Shown piece by piece: positions 35,934 through 43,085 of a stretch of 43,085 nucleotides of DNA. Below the pieces are notes generated by a model. The model had not been told where the DNA came from. It made no database searches and worked only from the letters and a program-made list of their open reading frames with translations. A program made the position numbers and the translations under genes. The first letter of the stretch is position 1, and each line of letters starts with the position of its first letter. This stretch comes from Thiorhodococcus mannitoliphagus (GTDB lineage Bacteria > Pseudomonadota > Gammaproteobacteria > Chromatiales > Chromatiaceae), in assembly GCF_010915725.1 (NCBI RefSeq), contig NZ_JAAIJR010000040.1, positions 1 through 43,085 on the forward strand, read 5' to 3'.

Positions 35934-37596
35934 AGTCATTGATGGCCAAAGCTTGCCGCGCGCAACCCTGACACCCAAACGGCGTGGCCGGGTCTCGGCG
36001 GTCTGGCTCATTCCGCTGTTTGCCGCGCTCGTTGCGGTCGGCATCGCGGTCAATCGGATCCTGAACGAGGGGCCGACCATCACCATCCTGTTCAAGTCCG
36101 CCGAGGGCGTCGAGGCCGGCAAGACCTTCATCAAGTACAAGGACGTGAAGATCGGCGAGGTCTCCGCGGTGGAACTGCACGATAACTTCTCCAAGGTGCT
36201 GGTCACGGCGAAGATCGACAAGCATGCCGAGGATCTCATGGTGCAAGACGCCAGTTTCTGGGTGGTTCAGCCGCGCGTCACGCTGAGCGGTGTCTCCGGT
36301 CTGGGCACACTGCTATCAGGCAACTACATCGGCTTCGAAAAGGGCAAGTCCACAGAGAGCCAGCGTCGCTTTATCGGGCTCGAGGTCGCGCCAGTGATCA
36401 CCATGGATCAGCCGGGCAAGCAATTTGAGCTGACGGCTGCGGACATGGGCTCCTTGGGGATTGGCTCGCCGCTCTATTTCCGTCGCCTGCAGGTCGGCCA
36501 GGTCATTGCCTCTAAGCTTGCCGCCGACGGCGATTCAGTGCAGTTCAAGGTCTTCGTCAACGCCCCCTATGATCGATTCATCAGCGCGGAGACACGCTTT
36601 TGGAATGCCAGCGGCCTGGACGTCTCGCTCGGCGCGGATGGGGTCGACGTGCGCACCCAATCACTGGTGTCCCTGCTGATCGGCGGGGTTGCGTTTGAGA
36701 CGCCGACCTTCCTCACCGCCGGTGAGCCTGCCGTCGCCGACAGCGCTTTCCCCCTGTTTGCGGACCGGACCACCGCGATGAAGCAACCGGATGCCATCGC
36801 CAGACACTATGTGCTCTATTTCGACGACTCCCTACGTGGGCTGTCCGTGGGTGCGCCAGTGACCTTGCTCGGTCTGGAGGCCGGCGAGGTAATCGACGTC
36901 GGCTTTGAGATGGACCCCGGGACCCTGGTGCTGCGCGGCCGTGTCGAGGTTGTCGCCTATCCGGAGCGGCTCGTCGCACGCCTGCGCAGTGCGCAGGCCG
37001 AGCAGTCGAAGCAGATCCTCGGTGACGAGCAACAAAGCCACGCCTTCTTGCAACGGCTGATCGAAGAGCGTGGACTGCGCGGCCACTTGCGCAGCGGTAG
37101 CCTGGTCACGGGGCAACTCTACATCGCCTTCGACTACGTCCCGGATGCCCCCAAGGTCGAGATCGACTGGGACGTACCGATGCCGGTGATCCCGACTGTC
37201 CCAAGTACCCTACCCAATCTCGAGGACAAGGTGACGGGTATTCTGGACAAGGTCGATAAGATCCCATTCGAGGCGATCGGTAACGAGATCAAAGAGGTCC
37301 TAGCGACGCTTGATAACGCGATCAAGGACATCGACAAGGCCGTGGATCACATCGATACCGGCGTCACCCCGGAGTTGAAGTCCGGCCTCGTCGAGTTCCG
37401 GCGCGCCCTAGCATCCGCCGAGCGCGTGTTGAATAACACCGATGCCACTTTGCTCGGGCCGAATGCCCCCGCCCAGATAGAGTTGAGCAAGGCCTTGCAA
37501 GAGGTGGCACGCGCCGCCCGTTCGGTGCGCGTGCTTGCCGACTACCTCGAACGCAACCCGGGCGCGCTGATTCGGGGTAAGGGCAAATTGCCCTGA
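35926..37596 (+). CDS. pqiB: PqiB-like MCE-domain protein
   Basis: PqiB forms a periplasmic MCE-domain tube proposed to shuttle lipids between the two membranes. The 556-aa protein has an N-terminal transmembrane anchor (VSAVWLIPLFAALVAVGIAV, about 23-42). Three MCE repeats follow, the first starting TITILFKSAEGVEAGKTFIK. KQFELTAADMGSLGIGSPLY begins the second, and VLYFDDSLRGLSVGAPVTLL the third. A helical C-terminus comes after about residue 430. I chose TTG at 35926 because AGGAG lies 7 bases before it and it couples to the pqiA stop. An upstream ATG would need a long read-through of the previous gene. No pqiC-like lipoprotein gene follows. Confidence 0.9.
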   Translation: MAEVIDGQSLPRATLTPKRRGRVSAVWLIPLFAALVAVGIAVNRILNEGPTITILFKSAEGVEAGKTFIKYKDVKIGEVSAVELHDNFSKVLVTAKIDKHAEDLMVQDASFWVVQPRVTLSGVSGLGTLLSGNYIGFEKGKSTESQRRFIGLEVAPVITMDQPGKQFELTAADMGSLGIGSPLYFRRLQVGQVIASKLAADGDSVQFKVFVNAPYDRFISAETRFWNASGLDVSLGADGVDVRTQSLVSLLIGGVAFETPTFLTAGEPAVADSAFPLFADRTTAMKQPDAIARHYVLYFDDSLRGLSVGAPVTLLGLEAGEVIDVGFEMDPGTLVLRGRVEVVAYPERLVARLRSAQAEQSKQILGDEQQSHAFLQRLIEERGLRGHLRSGSLVTGQLYIAFDYVPDAPKVEIDWDVPMPVIPTVPSTLPNLEDKVTGILDKVDKIPFEAIGNEIKEVLATLDNAIKDIDKAVDHIDTGVTPELKSGLVEFRRALASAERVLNNTDATLLGPNAPAQIELSKALQEVARAARSVRVLADYLERNPGALIRGKGKLP

Positions 37597-37682
37597 TCTT
37601 GATGGTCCCGTCAGTTCTCGCAATCTCGGCCGTTTGCGTGCTTCTGATTCAACCGGGCGTGGCCATGCGGGGACTGATGAAA

Positions 37683-37771
37683 GTGTCCATCGACAACTTC
37701 CCCCCTTGTTTTCGCAAAGGAGGGCTAGGGGGATTTCGGGCGGCATCGCTCGCATCGGGAAACCATCGATA
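37683..37771 (-). repeat. MITE-like palindromic repeat, copy B (inverted orientation)
   Basis: GTGTCCATCGACAACTTCCC starts the copy, which is the reverse complement of copies A and C. It includes GGATTTCGGGCGGCATCGCT and CGCATCGGGAAACCATCGAT. It is more diverged than copy C (TTGTTTTCGC in the loop). The surrounding 304-base spacer (37597-37900) holds no other feature I can support. Confidence 0.75.
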
Positions 37772-37900
37772 GATCGGCCGTGCCTTCTTGGCGCAGCCTG
37801 AGGCCGAGGCCCAGATGCTGCCTTGCGTTGGCAAGCGCGGCCCTGAAGGCAACACCAAACTCTAGCGTTTTGTTTTCCAATCAGCCCAAGATCATCCGCT

Positions 37901-39463
37901 ATGCCTGAGATCACCCGTTTCGGTCCCGGAAAAGCCGCAGATCACGGCGCCGCCGGCGGCGTCACCTGGTTCGATATCGATATGGCCGTCGACGCTGATC
38001 GCGAATGGCTGATGGCGTGGCAGGAGATCACGGAGCAGACCCGACAGGCGTTGTTGGAGCCTGTGCGCTTCAACCATTATGAACAAGTGCCTGACGGCAC
38101 CTTGCTGCGCGTGAAAACCCCGCGTCCCGGTGCGACTGAAGATGTCATCGATCTCGCTGACTTGAAGCTGCTGATCGGCGCCAGCCGTGCGGTCACGGTA
38201 AGATCCGGGGCGCTCACCGCCGTGGATGAGTTACGCCAGAACCTCTTGTCGGACAGGTCGCTGGTGACGGCAGTCGATCTCTTGGGGTTCATGGTGTCGG
38301 CAATGACCAACCGGATGGAAGCGGTCATCTACGACCTGACTCAAGACATCGATAACCTCGAGGATGCATTGCTCGACGGTGGTTCAATGCCAGCCCCGCA
38401 GACGCTGAGCGCGATTCGGCGCCGAATCTTTCGCACCCGACGGCAATTGAATTCCACCCAGCAGGTGCTCGCGCCCATGACCACCGATCCTGCCCTGGCG
38501 CTGGATGCCGACGATCGTGAAACGCTGGATCGGGCGTCGAGGCACGTGACGCGCTACTTGGGCGGGTTGGATGAATGCCGCACGCGGTTACAGATGCTGG
38601 CGGATCAGATCGAGGCGCAACGCTCGGACACCATGACACGCTCCAGTCTCGATCTGAGCATCGTCGCGACTGTTTTCCTGCCGCTGAGCTTCATTACCGG
38701 CCTGCTTGGGATGAACATCGGAGGTATCCCCGAAGAACATAATCCGCTTGGCTTCTGGTTGGTGACTGCGTTGTCTATCACCATTTCCGTCGTGGCTTGG
38801 CGCTGGCTGCGTCGTCAGACGTTCGATCGCTATCGGCCTCAGGCGAGCATGGGCAAGGAAGAACCTGAAGGCTTGACGGAGACCCCTGTGATCGATGGCG
38901 CGGGGTTGACGCCTGCCCTCAAGGAAACCAAGGGTGAGCCCAGCAAGCAGACTGCCTCCCTCCCCGATACCGAACGCGGGCGCCAAGACCCGTCAGGGGG
39001 AACGAACCTTGACAGAAATCGCCCTTTTCCGCCAAGCAAGCCTGGTAGCGTCTATCTCCTCGCATTACTGCTCGCGCTCCTGCTGTTCTCTTTTCACGTT
39101 GTCGTGATCCTGGATGTGGTGGGCGAGTTGTTTGGTCACGAGGCATGGCTGTTGGCGCATCTTAGTCGCCTTGCTGGCGAGGCCGCCCTGCTCGGCTGCT
39201 TTTTTGTGTTGTTCGCAGCCCACTTCATCGAAGCGGCGGCATGGGGCCTTTTTCTGCGCTGGACCCGGCTATTCCCGAGCACGCTGGAAGGCATCTACTT
39301 TGCCGCCACCTCCGCCACCACGCTTGGCTATGGCGATGTCGTGCTGCCAAGGCCTTGGCGACAACTCGGGCCCTTGATCGCCATTCACGGGGTGCTGTTG
39401 TTCGGCTGTTCGACGGCGTTCTTGTTCGTGATCCTGCAGCATGTATGGGCGCAGCAACTTTAG
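37901..39463 (+). CDS. CorA/ZntB-like divalent-cation transporter fused to a potassium-channel pore domain
   Basis: Residues 1-310 form a CorA/ZntB-type transporter. There is a soluble N-terminal region, a long helix (about 160-255), then the first pore helix with VFLPLSFITGLLGMNIGGIP (GMN at 270-272) and a second helix LVTALSITISVVAWRWL. After a hydrophilic linker (about 311-383) comes a second module with hydrophobic helices (about 385-407 and 425-452). A selectivity-filter segment TSATTLGYGDVVLP (TLGYGD at 474-479) and a final helix (490-515) complete it, as in two-TM potassium channels. The two modules share one continuous frame of 520 aa with no stop between. CorA-type proteins move Mg or Zn, while channels with GYGD pass K+. 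The combined function is unknown. Confidence 0.82.
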   Translation: MPEITRFGPGKAADHGAAGGVTWFDIDMAVDADREWLMAWQEITEQTRQALLEPVRFNHYEQVPDGTLLRVKTPRPGATEDVIDLADLKLLIGASRAVTVRSGALTAVDELRQNLLSDRSLVTAVDLLGFMVSAMTNRMEAVIYDLTQDIDNLEDALLDGGSMPAPQTLSAIRRRIFRTRRQLNSTQQVLAPMTTDPALALDADDRETLDRASRHVTRYLGGLDECRTRLQMLADQIEAQRSDTMTRSSLDLSIVATVFLPLSFITGLLGMNIGGIPEEHNPLGFWLVTALSITISVVAWRWLRRQTFDRYRPQASMGKEEPEGLTETPVIDGAGLTPALKETKGEPSKQTASLPDTERGRQDPSGGTNLDRNRPFPPSKPGSVYLLALLLALLLFSFHVVVILDVVGELFGHEAWLLAHLSRLAGEAALLGCFFVLFAAHFIEAAAWGLFLRWTRLFPSTLEGIYFAATSATTLGYGDVVLPRPWRQLGPLIAIHGVLLFGCSTAFLFVILQHVWAQQL

Positions 39464-39621
39464 AAGCTGTCTGGAAACTCGGGGACTGAAGTCGCACCTG
39501 CACCCGTCCATCGGGGCCGCTACGATGATCTTCTGAGCGCGATTCTCCCGATGCATGTGCTTGGACACGGCCGCCAAACCCCGTCGAGGGCGCCTGGAAA
39601 GCTGACGTAAGCGTCGGGCCT

Positions 39622-39822
39622 TTGTTCAATGAAAACAGGGACCCGCGAGCGCTCCAGCGCTCGCTCGACCGGCACGCCAAGGTCTCGGAGGACTCCGATC
39701 GCGTGAATCAGATGCTGCGCCCGTACGACGGGGATATTCAGGTCGCTGTCTCCGTGGTGGGCTCGGACGGGGACACCCGGCAGATTGTCGTGAAATGGTT
39801 AGACCGAGGCGATGAAACCTAA
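39622..39822 (+). CDS. small hypothetical protein (66 aa), or gene fragment
   Basis: A short frame beginning at TTG with strong G/C bias at third codon positions, as expected for real coding sequence in this genome. The product has an N-terminal charged helix (ALQRSLDRHAKVSEDSDRVN) and a C-terminal strand-like region (IQVAVSVVGSDGDTRQIVVK, then WLDRGDE). I recognise no family. The ribosome site is weak, and the upstream 150 bases (39464-39621) show no clear gene, so it could be the tail of a decayed gene. Confidence 0.4.
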   Translation: MFNENRDPRALQRSLDRHAKVSEDSDRVNQMLRPYDGDIQVAVSVVGSDGDTRQIVVKWLDRGDET

Positions 39823-39959
39823 GACCATATCTGGTCGACATCTGGCTATCATAGCGATGATTCCAAATTTCTATCCCAGCCCTGAGCGACAACGCCTGCA
39901 TAGCGCAACACTTGGCGCTCGGGGCGGCCTCATTGATCCACGCGTTAACGGAATAAGTC

Positions 39960-40799
39960 ATGCTCGTAACCATACCCCTCCATCGGACGCTAACCGCCCT
40001 AGCGGTGCTCGGCCTATCGGCGTCTCCGGCCATCGCCCCAGCAGCGGACAAGGTCGATCCCTACGACGGTGGCTGGCATTTCACGCTAACGCCCTACCTC
40101 TGGCTGCCGAATGCCAACGGTACGATCAACGGACACGTGCTCGGGTCTGATCTCGGCGATTTCAGCGCCAGCACCGAGATCGGTCCAAACGACTATCTGC
40201 AAAACCTCAAGTTCGGCGCTATGGCCACCGGCGAGGTACGCAAGGGCGATTGGTCGGTGTTCACCGACATCATCTACATCGATTTCGGCGATCAGCGCTC
40301 GCATGTACGCAACATCACCGGTCTCGAGGGGCGGTCCCTGAGCAGCATCGACCGCAACGCCACCACCAGCCTCTCGGCAACCGTCTGGACGATGGCCGGT
40401 GCCCGAACCATGGTGCACGATCCCAAATTCAACCTCGATCTGTTGGCCGGGTTTCGCTACGTCGGGATCGATACCGAACTCAAGCTGGACATCATTGGCT
40501 CCGACGGTGTTATCGATACCAGTGCGCGAAGCTCCCGCGAACTGACCGAGTGGGACGGCATCATCGGGGTCAAGGGCCAGGTCCGGTTCGGTGAGGGTCG
40601 CTGGTACATGCCCTACTACCTGGACGTTGGCACTGGCTCATCGAACTGGACCTGGCAGGCACTGCTGGGCCTGGGCTACGCCTTCGACTGGGGCGATGTC
40701 AACCTCTCTATCCGTAGCCTCTCTTATGATTTCAACGACAAGCATGACGTGGATCTGCGCATGACTGGCCCAACGCTGGGGGCGACCTTCCGCTGGTAA
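39960..40799 (+). CDS. outer-membrane beta-barrel protein, hypothetical
   Basis: The 279-aa protein has a signal peptide (LHRTLTALAVLGLSASPAIA with cleavage near residue 28). The mature chain is rich in alternating hydrophobic strands such as GWHFTLTPYLWLPNANGTIN, FGAMATGEVRKGDWSVFTDI, FNLDLLAGFRYVGIDTELKL and YLDVGTGSSNWTWQALLGLG. The chain ends GPTLGATFRW, and a terminal aromatic is typical of BAM-assembled barrels. It is of the uncharacterised OmpW/opacity-like size class. There is no close functional assignment. The neighbouring genes are channels or transporters, which is not strong evidence for a role. Confidence 0.8.
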   Translation: MLVTIPLHRTLTALAVLGLSASPAIAPAADKVDPYDGGWHFTLTPYLWLPNANGTINGHVLGSDLGDFSASTEIGPNDYLQNLKFGAMATGEVRKGDWSVFTDIIYIDFGDQRSHVRNITGLEGRSLSSIDRNATTSLSATVWTMAGARTMVHDPKFNLDLLAGFRYVGIDTELKLDIIGSDGVIDTSARSSRELTEWDGIIGVKGQVRFGEGRWYMPYYLDVGTGSSNWTWQALLGLGYAFDWGDVNLSIRSLSYDFNDKHDVDLRMTGPTLGATFRW

Positions 40800-40803
40800 G
40801 CAA

Positions 40804-40900
40804 GTGTCCATCAATTGTTTCCCGATGCGAGCGATGCCGCCCGAAATCCCCCCTAGCCCCCCTTTGCGAAAGGGGGGAAGTTGTTGATGGACGCTTTCTA
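40804..40900 (+). repeat. MITE-like palindromic repeat, copy C
   Basis: GTGTCCATCAATTGTTTCCC starts the copy and TTGATGGACGCTTTCTAAG ends it. The interior matches copy A almost base for base, including CCCCCCTTTGCGAAAGGGGGG. It lies immediately after the stop of the beta-barrel gene, as a REP-like 3' hairpin would. Confidence 0.8.
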
Positions 40901-41000
40901 AGTGAAGGATTTCGGTCCCGATTGCGATAGCGATTTGGAGGCAGACGCCAAGAATCCCCTGATCGCCTTTCGCAATCCGCCTTTCGCAATCCCTAGCGAA

Positions 41001-41126
41001 GCTGCGCCTCAGACCGACGACTCATGCCATCGGAATCGCTATCGGAATCGGTATCGCTATCGTCGGTTCGATCCCGATCCCGATCCCGATCCCGACGGTC
41101 TTGGATAGTCGGACGCTTCATCGAAA
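41001..41126 (+). repeat. hexanucleotide-repeat block, copy 1
   Basis: A 126-base block beginning GCTGCGCCTCAGACCGACGA. It contains ATCGNN-type hexamers (ATCGGA, ATCGCT, ATCGGT) followed by four GATCCC units, and ends with GACGCTTCATCGAAA. It is repeated at 41173-41310 with two more GATCCC units. Confidence 0.85.
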
Positions 41127-41172
41127 TTTGACTCATCTGCAAGCATTTTGCGCCCTCAAGGATTCTAGCCAG

Positions 41173-41310
41173 GCTGCGCCTCAGACCGACGACTCATGCC
41201 ATCGGAATCGCTATCGGAATCGGGATCGCTATCGTCGGTTCGATCCCGATCCCGATCCCGATCCCGATCCCGATCCCGATGGTCTTGGATGGTCGGACGC
41301 TTCATCGAAA
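41173..41310 (+). repeat. hexanucleotide-repeat block, copy 2
   Basis: A 138-base near-copy of 41001-41126. It has six GATCCC units instead of four and a few substitutions (GGTATC to GGGATC). The two halves (GGGATCG and CGATCCC) are complementary, so each copy can fold back on itself. Confidence 0.85.
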
Positions 41311-41484
41311 AAGGTAGAGGGCTTGCACGCGCCCGCCGGGCGCTCCCCTCACGCAAGAAGTGCAGGTTCCGCCCTCCTTATACATGGAGTGATCCGCAGC
41401 TGGTGCGGCGGGCGCTGCGCATGGCGCCGATCCTGCCCGTCTGCAGCCTGCTCGCGGAATTCGGCCTGGATCCAGCGCCGATTA

Positions 41485-42795
41485 TCATTGAGGCGTCGGT
41501 GAAGGATTTGACCGCGCGGCGCGGCGTCCCAGCGAATCGTAGATCGGCGGATTTCCGACCCATGTCGGGACCACCATCGCCGTGAAGCTGGCGGCGACCA
41601 TCGGCAACAACAGGGTCGCGCTGCCGGTCATTTCGGTGACCAGCGCGATCCCTGTCACCGGTGCGCGCACGACGCCCGCGAAAAAAGCCGTCATGGCAAC
41701 AGCGGCGAAGGCTTCGGGGTCGATCTCGATACTCGGGAACAGGAGGCGGCAGGCGAGCCCGAAGAACAAGCCGGCTTGAGCGCCGAGCACAAGAATCGGC
41801 GCCAGCAGCCCGCCTGGCGTCCCTGCTGAATAGGAGGCGGCTCCGAGCGCCAGGCGCAAAAGAAACAGCAAGGGGAGCATCAAAATGACTTCGGCGCCGT
41901 TCAAGGTCCGCTGCGTGATCTGATCACCGCCGCCGACGAGGTCCGGTGCGAACCATGCCAGGGCACCGACACTGGCGCCAATCACAAACGCCCGTGTCTC
42001 GGGCTGCCAGCCCAGGCGCTCGATTGCTGCAACCGATGCAAGCAGGCTTCGGTTGTAAAAAATGGCCAACCCCCCGGTGAAAAGGCCGAGAAGGATGTAG
42101 AACGGCTTGACCACCATGCCGCCGGCGGTCACGTCGGGCAACACAAAGGCGGTCGCGTCCCCGAGCAGCAGGCGCGCAACGCTGATGGCGCTGGCAGAGG
42201 CGCCCAACGCGACCACAGCGATTCTGGGATCGAATCGTCCGACCAGTTCCTCGAGTACGAAGATCGCCCCGGCCAGTGGCGCATTGAAAGCGGTTGCCAA
42301 CCCGGCACCGCCCGCACCGGCCATCAATACCAGGCAATCAGCCTGGGTGCGCCGGAAGGTCTGTCCAACCCAATGCGCCAGGCTGACCGCCATCTGAACG
42401 CTCGGCCCTTCTCGGCCAAGGGCCAGCCCGGACCCGATCGCAAGCACGCCGCCGACGAACTTGACCGGGACAAGGAGTAGCGGCGCAGGCGTGAGCCCGC
42501 CCTTGAGTACGCCCTCGATATGTGGGATACCGCTGCCCGCTGCGGTCGGCACAAGCCGTCGCACCAGAAATGCAGCGATACAGGTGGCTGTCGCAGCCCC
42601 TCCGACGATGACCGCGACCCCGAGCCACGACTGCCCATGGGCCCATTCGATCAGCGCGTTCCGTTCCCTATCTGCCCATTGCAATGACATCCGGAACAGG
42701 CCGCCGGTCAGCCCAGCACCAAGGCCGACCAGACTTGCCAGCACAGCCAGCACAAGGAGGTTGCCCTCGTCGGTATCCCGCTTAGCCATTTTCAT
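41485..42795 (-). CDS. clcA: ClcA-type chloride/proton antiporter
   Basis: CLC proteins exchange chloride for protons or conduct chloride. The 436-aa membrane protein has the three anion-site motifs GSGIP (87-91), GREGP with the gating Glu129 (127-131) and GTPGGLLAP, plus a conserved Tyr in NPPIYDSLGRR near the C-terminus. The internal proton glutamate pair is in FVLEELVGRF (Glu182-Glu183), so exchange rather than a passive channel is likely. There are no CBS domains, as in E. coli ClcA. The start at 42795 has MKMAKRDTDEGN, and the second Met at 42789 is an alternative. It is flanked by the hexamer repeats and MITE copy D. Confidence 0.94.
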   Translation of the reverse strand: MKMAKRDTDEGNLLVLAVLASLVGLGAGLTGGLFRMSLQWADRERNALIEWAHGQSWLGVAVIVGGAATATCIAAFLVRRLVPTAAGSGIPHIEGVLKGGLTPAPLLLVPVKFVGGVLAIGSGLALGREGPSVQMAVSLAHWVGQTFRRTQADCLVLMAGAGGAGLATAFNAPLAGAIFVLEELVGRFDPRIAVVALGASASAISVARLLLGDATAFVLPDVTAGGMVVKPFYILLGLFTGGLAIFYNRSLLASVAAIERLGWQPETRAFVIGASVGALAWFAPDLVGGGDQITQRTLNGAEVILMLPLLFLLRLALGAASYSAGTPGGLLAPILVLGAQAGLFFGLACRLLFPSIEIDPEAFAAVAMTAFFAGVVRAPVTGIALVTEMTGSATLLLPMVAASFTAMVVPTWVGNPPIYDSLGRRAARSNPSPTPQ

Positions 42796-42821
42796 TTTTA
42801 ACTCAATAACTTGCTAAGAAA

Positions 42822-42923
42822 GCGCTCATCAATTGTTTGCTGATGTGAGCGATCCCGTCCGAAATCCCCCCCTGGCCCCTTTGCGAAAGGGGGGAAGTTA
42901 AAGGGGGGAAGTTGTTGATGGCC
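42822..42923. repeat. MITE-like palindromic repeat, copy D
   Basis: It starts GCGCTCATCAATTGTTTGCT and ends GTTGTTGATGGCC. The interior carries CCGAAATCCCCCCCTGG and CCCCTTTGCGAAAGGGGGG, with an extra tandem copy of AAAGGGGGGAAGTT. It is the most diverged copy and lies just upstream of the clcA start. Confidence 0.75.
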
Positions 42924-42984
42924 TTGATCATCGTTTCGTTGCGCCAGGCAAAGCCTGGAAGGAGAGGAAGATAGCGGACGGATA

Positions 42985-43085
42985 AGCGAATCGGAAACTC
43001 CTTGTTGTGGCCCACCGGGTGCAAGTCCCGAGCCGGTAAGGATTGGCCATCCACCGGAACCGAGTGTGGCGTGGTTCGGGAGTGA
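42985..43085 (+). mobile_element. possible 5' portion of a group II intron
   Basis: The terminal 100 bases (CCACCGGGTGCAAGTCCCGA, then GCCGGTAAGGATTGGCCATC, CACCGGAACCGAGTGTGG) resemble the domain I region of bacterial group II introns, where GGTGCAAGTCC-type stretches recur. The intron-encoded reverse transcriptase would lie beyond the window. Exact 5' boundary is not visible. This is recognition by memory and could be wrong. Confidence 0.42.

Noticed and set aside
41001-41310. Repetitive block considered as a CRISPR array or a coding repeat (Asp-Pro rich)
   Set aside because: The repeats are contiguous hexamers without unique spacers of constant length, and the Asp-Pro reading arises in several frames simply from the hexamer.

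Overview
The window looks like chromosome of a GC-rich gammaproteobacterium. The order smpB-ssrA, tpiA-secG-tRNA-Leu-nuoA..N and dapA-bamC, together with protein character, fits a purple sulfur bacterium or close relative (Chromatiaceae-like). That placement is an inference from gene order and sequence character; no database search was possible.

Region 1 (1-7188) is an accessory island abutting the 3' end of the tmRNA gene, a classical integration site. All its genes lie on the minus strand. They run from a truncated tyrosine integrase, through a small protein with a TubC-like N-terminus, to a type I methyltransferase (HsdM). Next comes a tightly coupled cassette: an Abi_2/HEPN abortive-infection protein, two unrecognised proteins (369 and 126 aa) and the specificity subunit HsdS. 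HsdS lacks its C-terminal conserved region and seems to be cut by a possible IS end at about position 142. No hsdR is present in the window.

Region 2 (7189-9715) is housekeeping: ssrA (tmRNA) and smpB for ribosome rescue on the minus strand, then tpiA, secG and tRNA-Leu(GAG) on the plus strand, ending in a clear intrinsic terminator.

Region 3 (9727-24781) is a complete 14-gene nuo operon for complex I, with separate nuoC and nuoD. NuoG lacks the cysteines of the extra N7 cluster, so this is the mitochondrial/alphaproteobacterial-like form. In a phototrophic sulfur oxidiser such a complex may run in reverse to make NADH. dapA (lysine/cell wall) and bamC (outer-membrane assembly lipoprotein) follow.

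Region 4 (27049-33460) has zwf with opcA (oxidative pentose phosphate entry and its activator/assembly factor). It also has an SDR/NmrA-like reductase coupled to a DUF1772 protein, divergent from an AraC-family regulator, and a VOC/glyoxalase-fold protein.

Region 5 (33461-43085) carries envelope and ion-transport genes. These are two PqiA-type membrane proteins plus a PqiB/MCE protein with no pqiC, a CorA/ZntB-like transporter fused to a potassium-channel pore, a beta-barrel outer-membrane protein and a ClcA-type chloride/proton antiporter. The spacers hold four copies of a roughly 90-100 bp MITE-like palindromic repeat, a second 162 bp element with terminal inverted repeats, and a duplicated hexanucleotide-repeat block. 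The right end of the window looks like the 5' part of a group II intron.

The best candidate for something undescribed is the coupled Abi_2 / 369-aa / 126-aa cassette lying between hsdM and hsdS.
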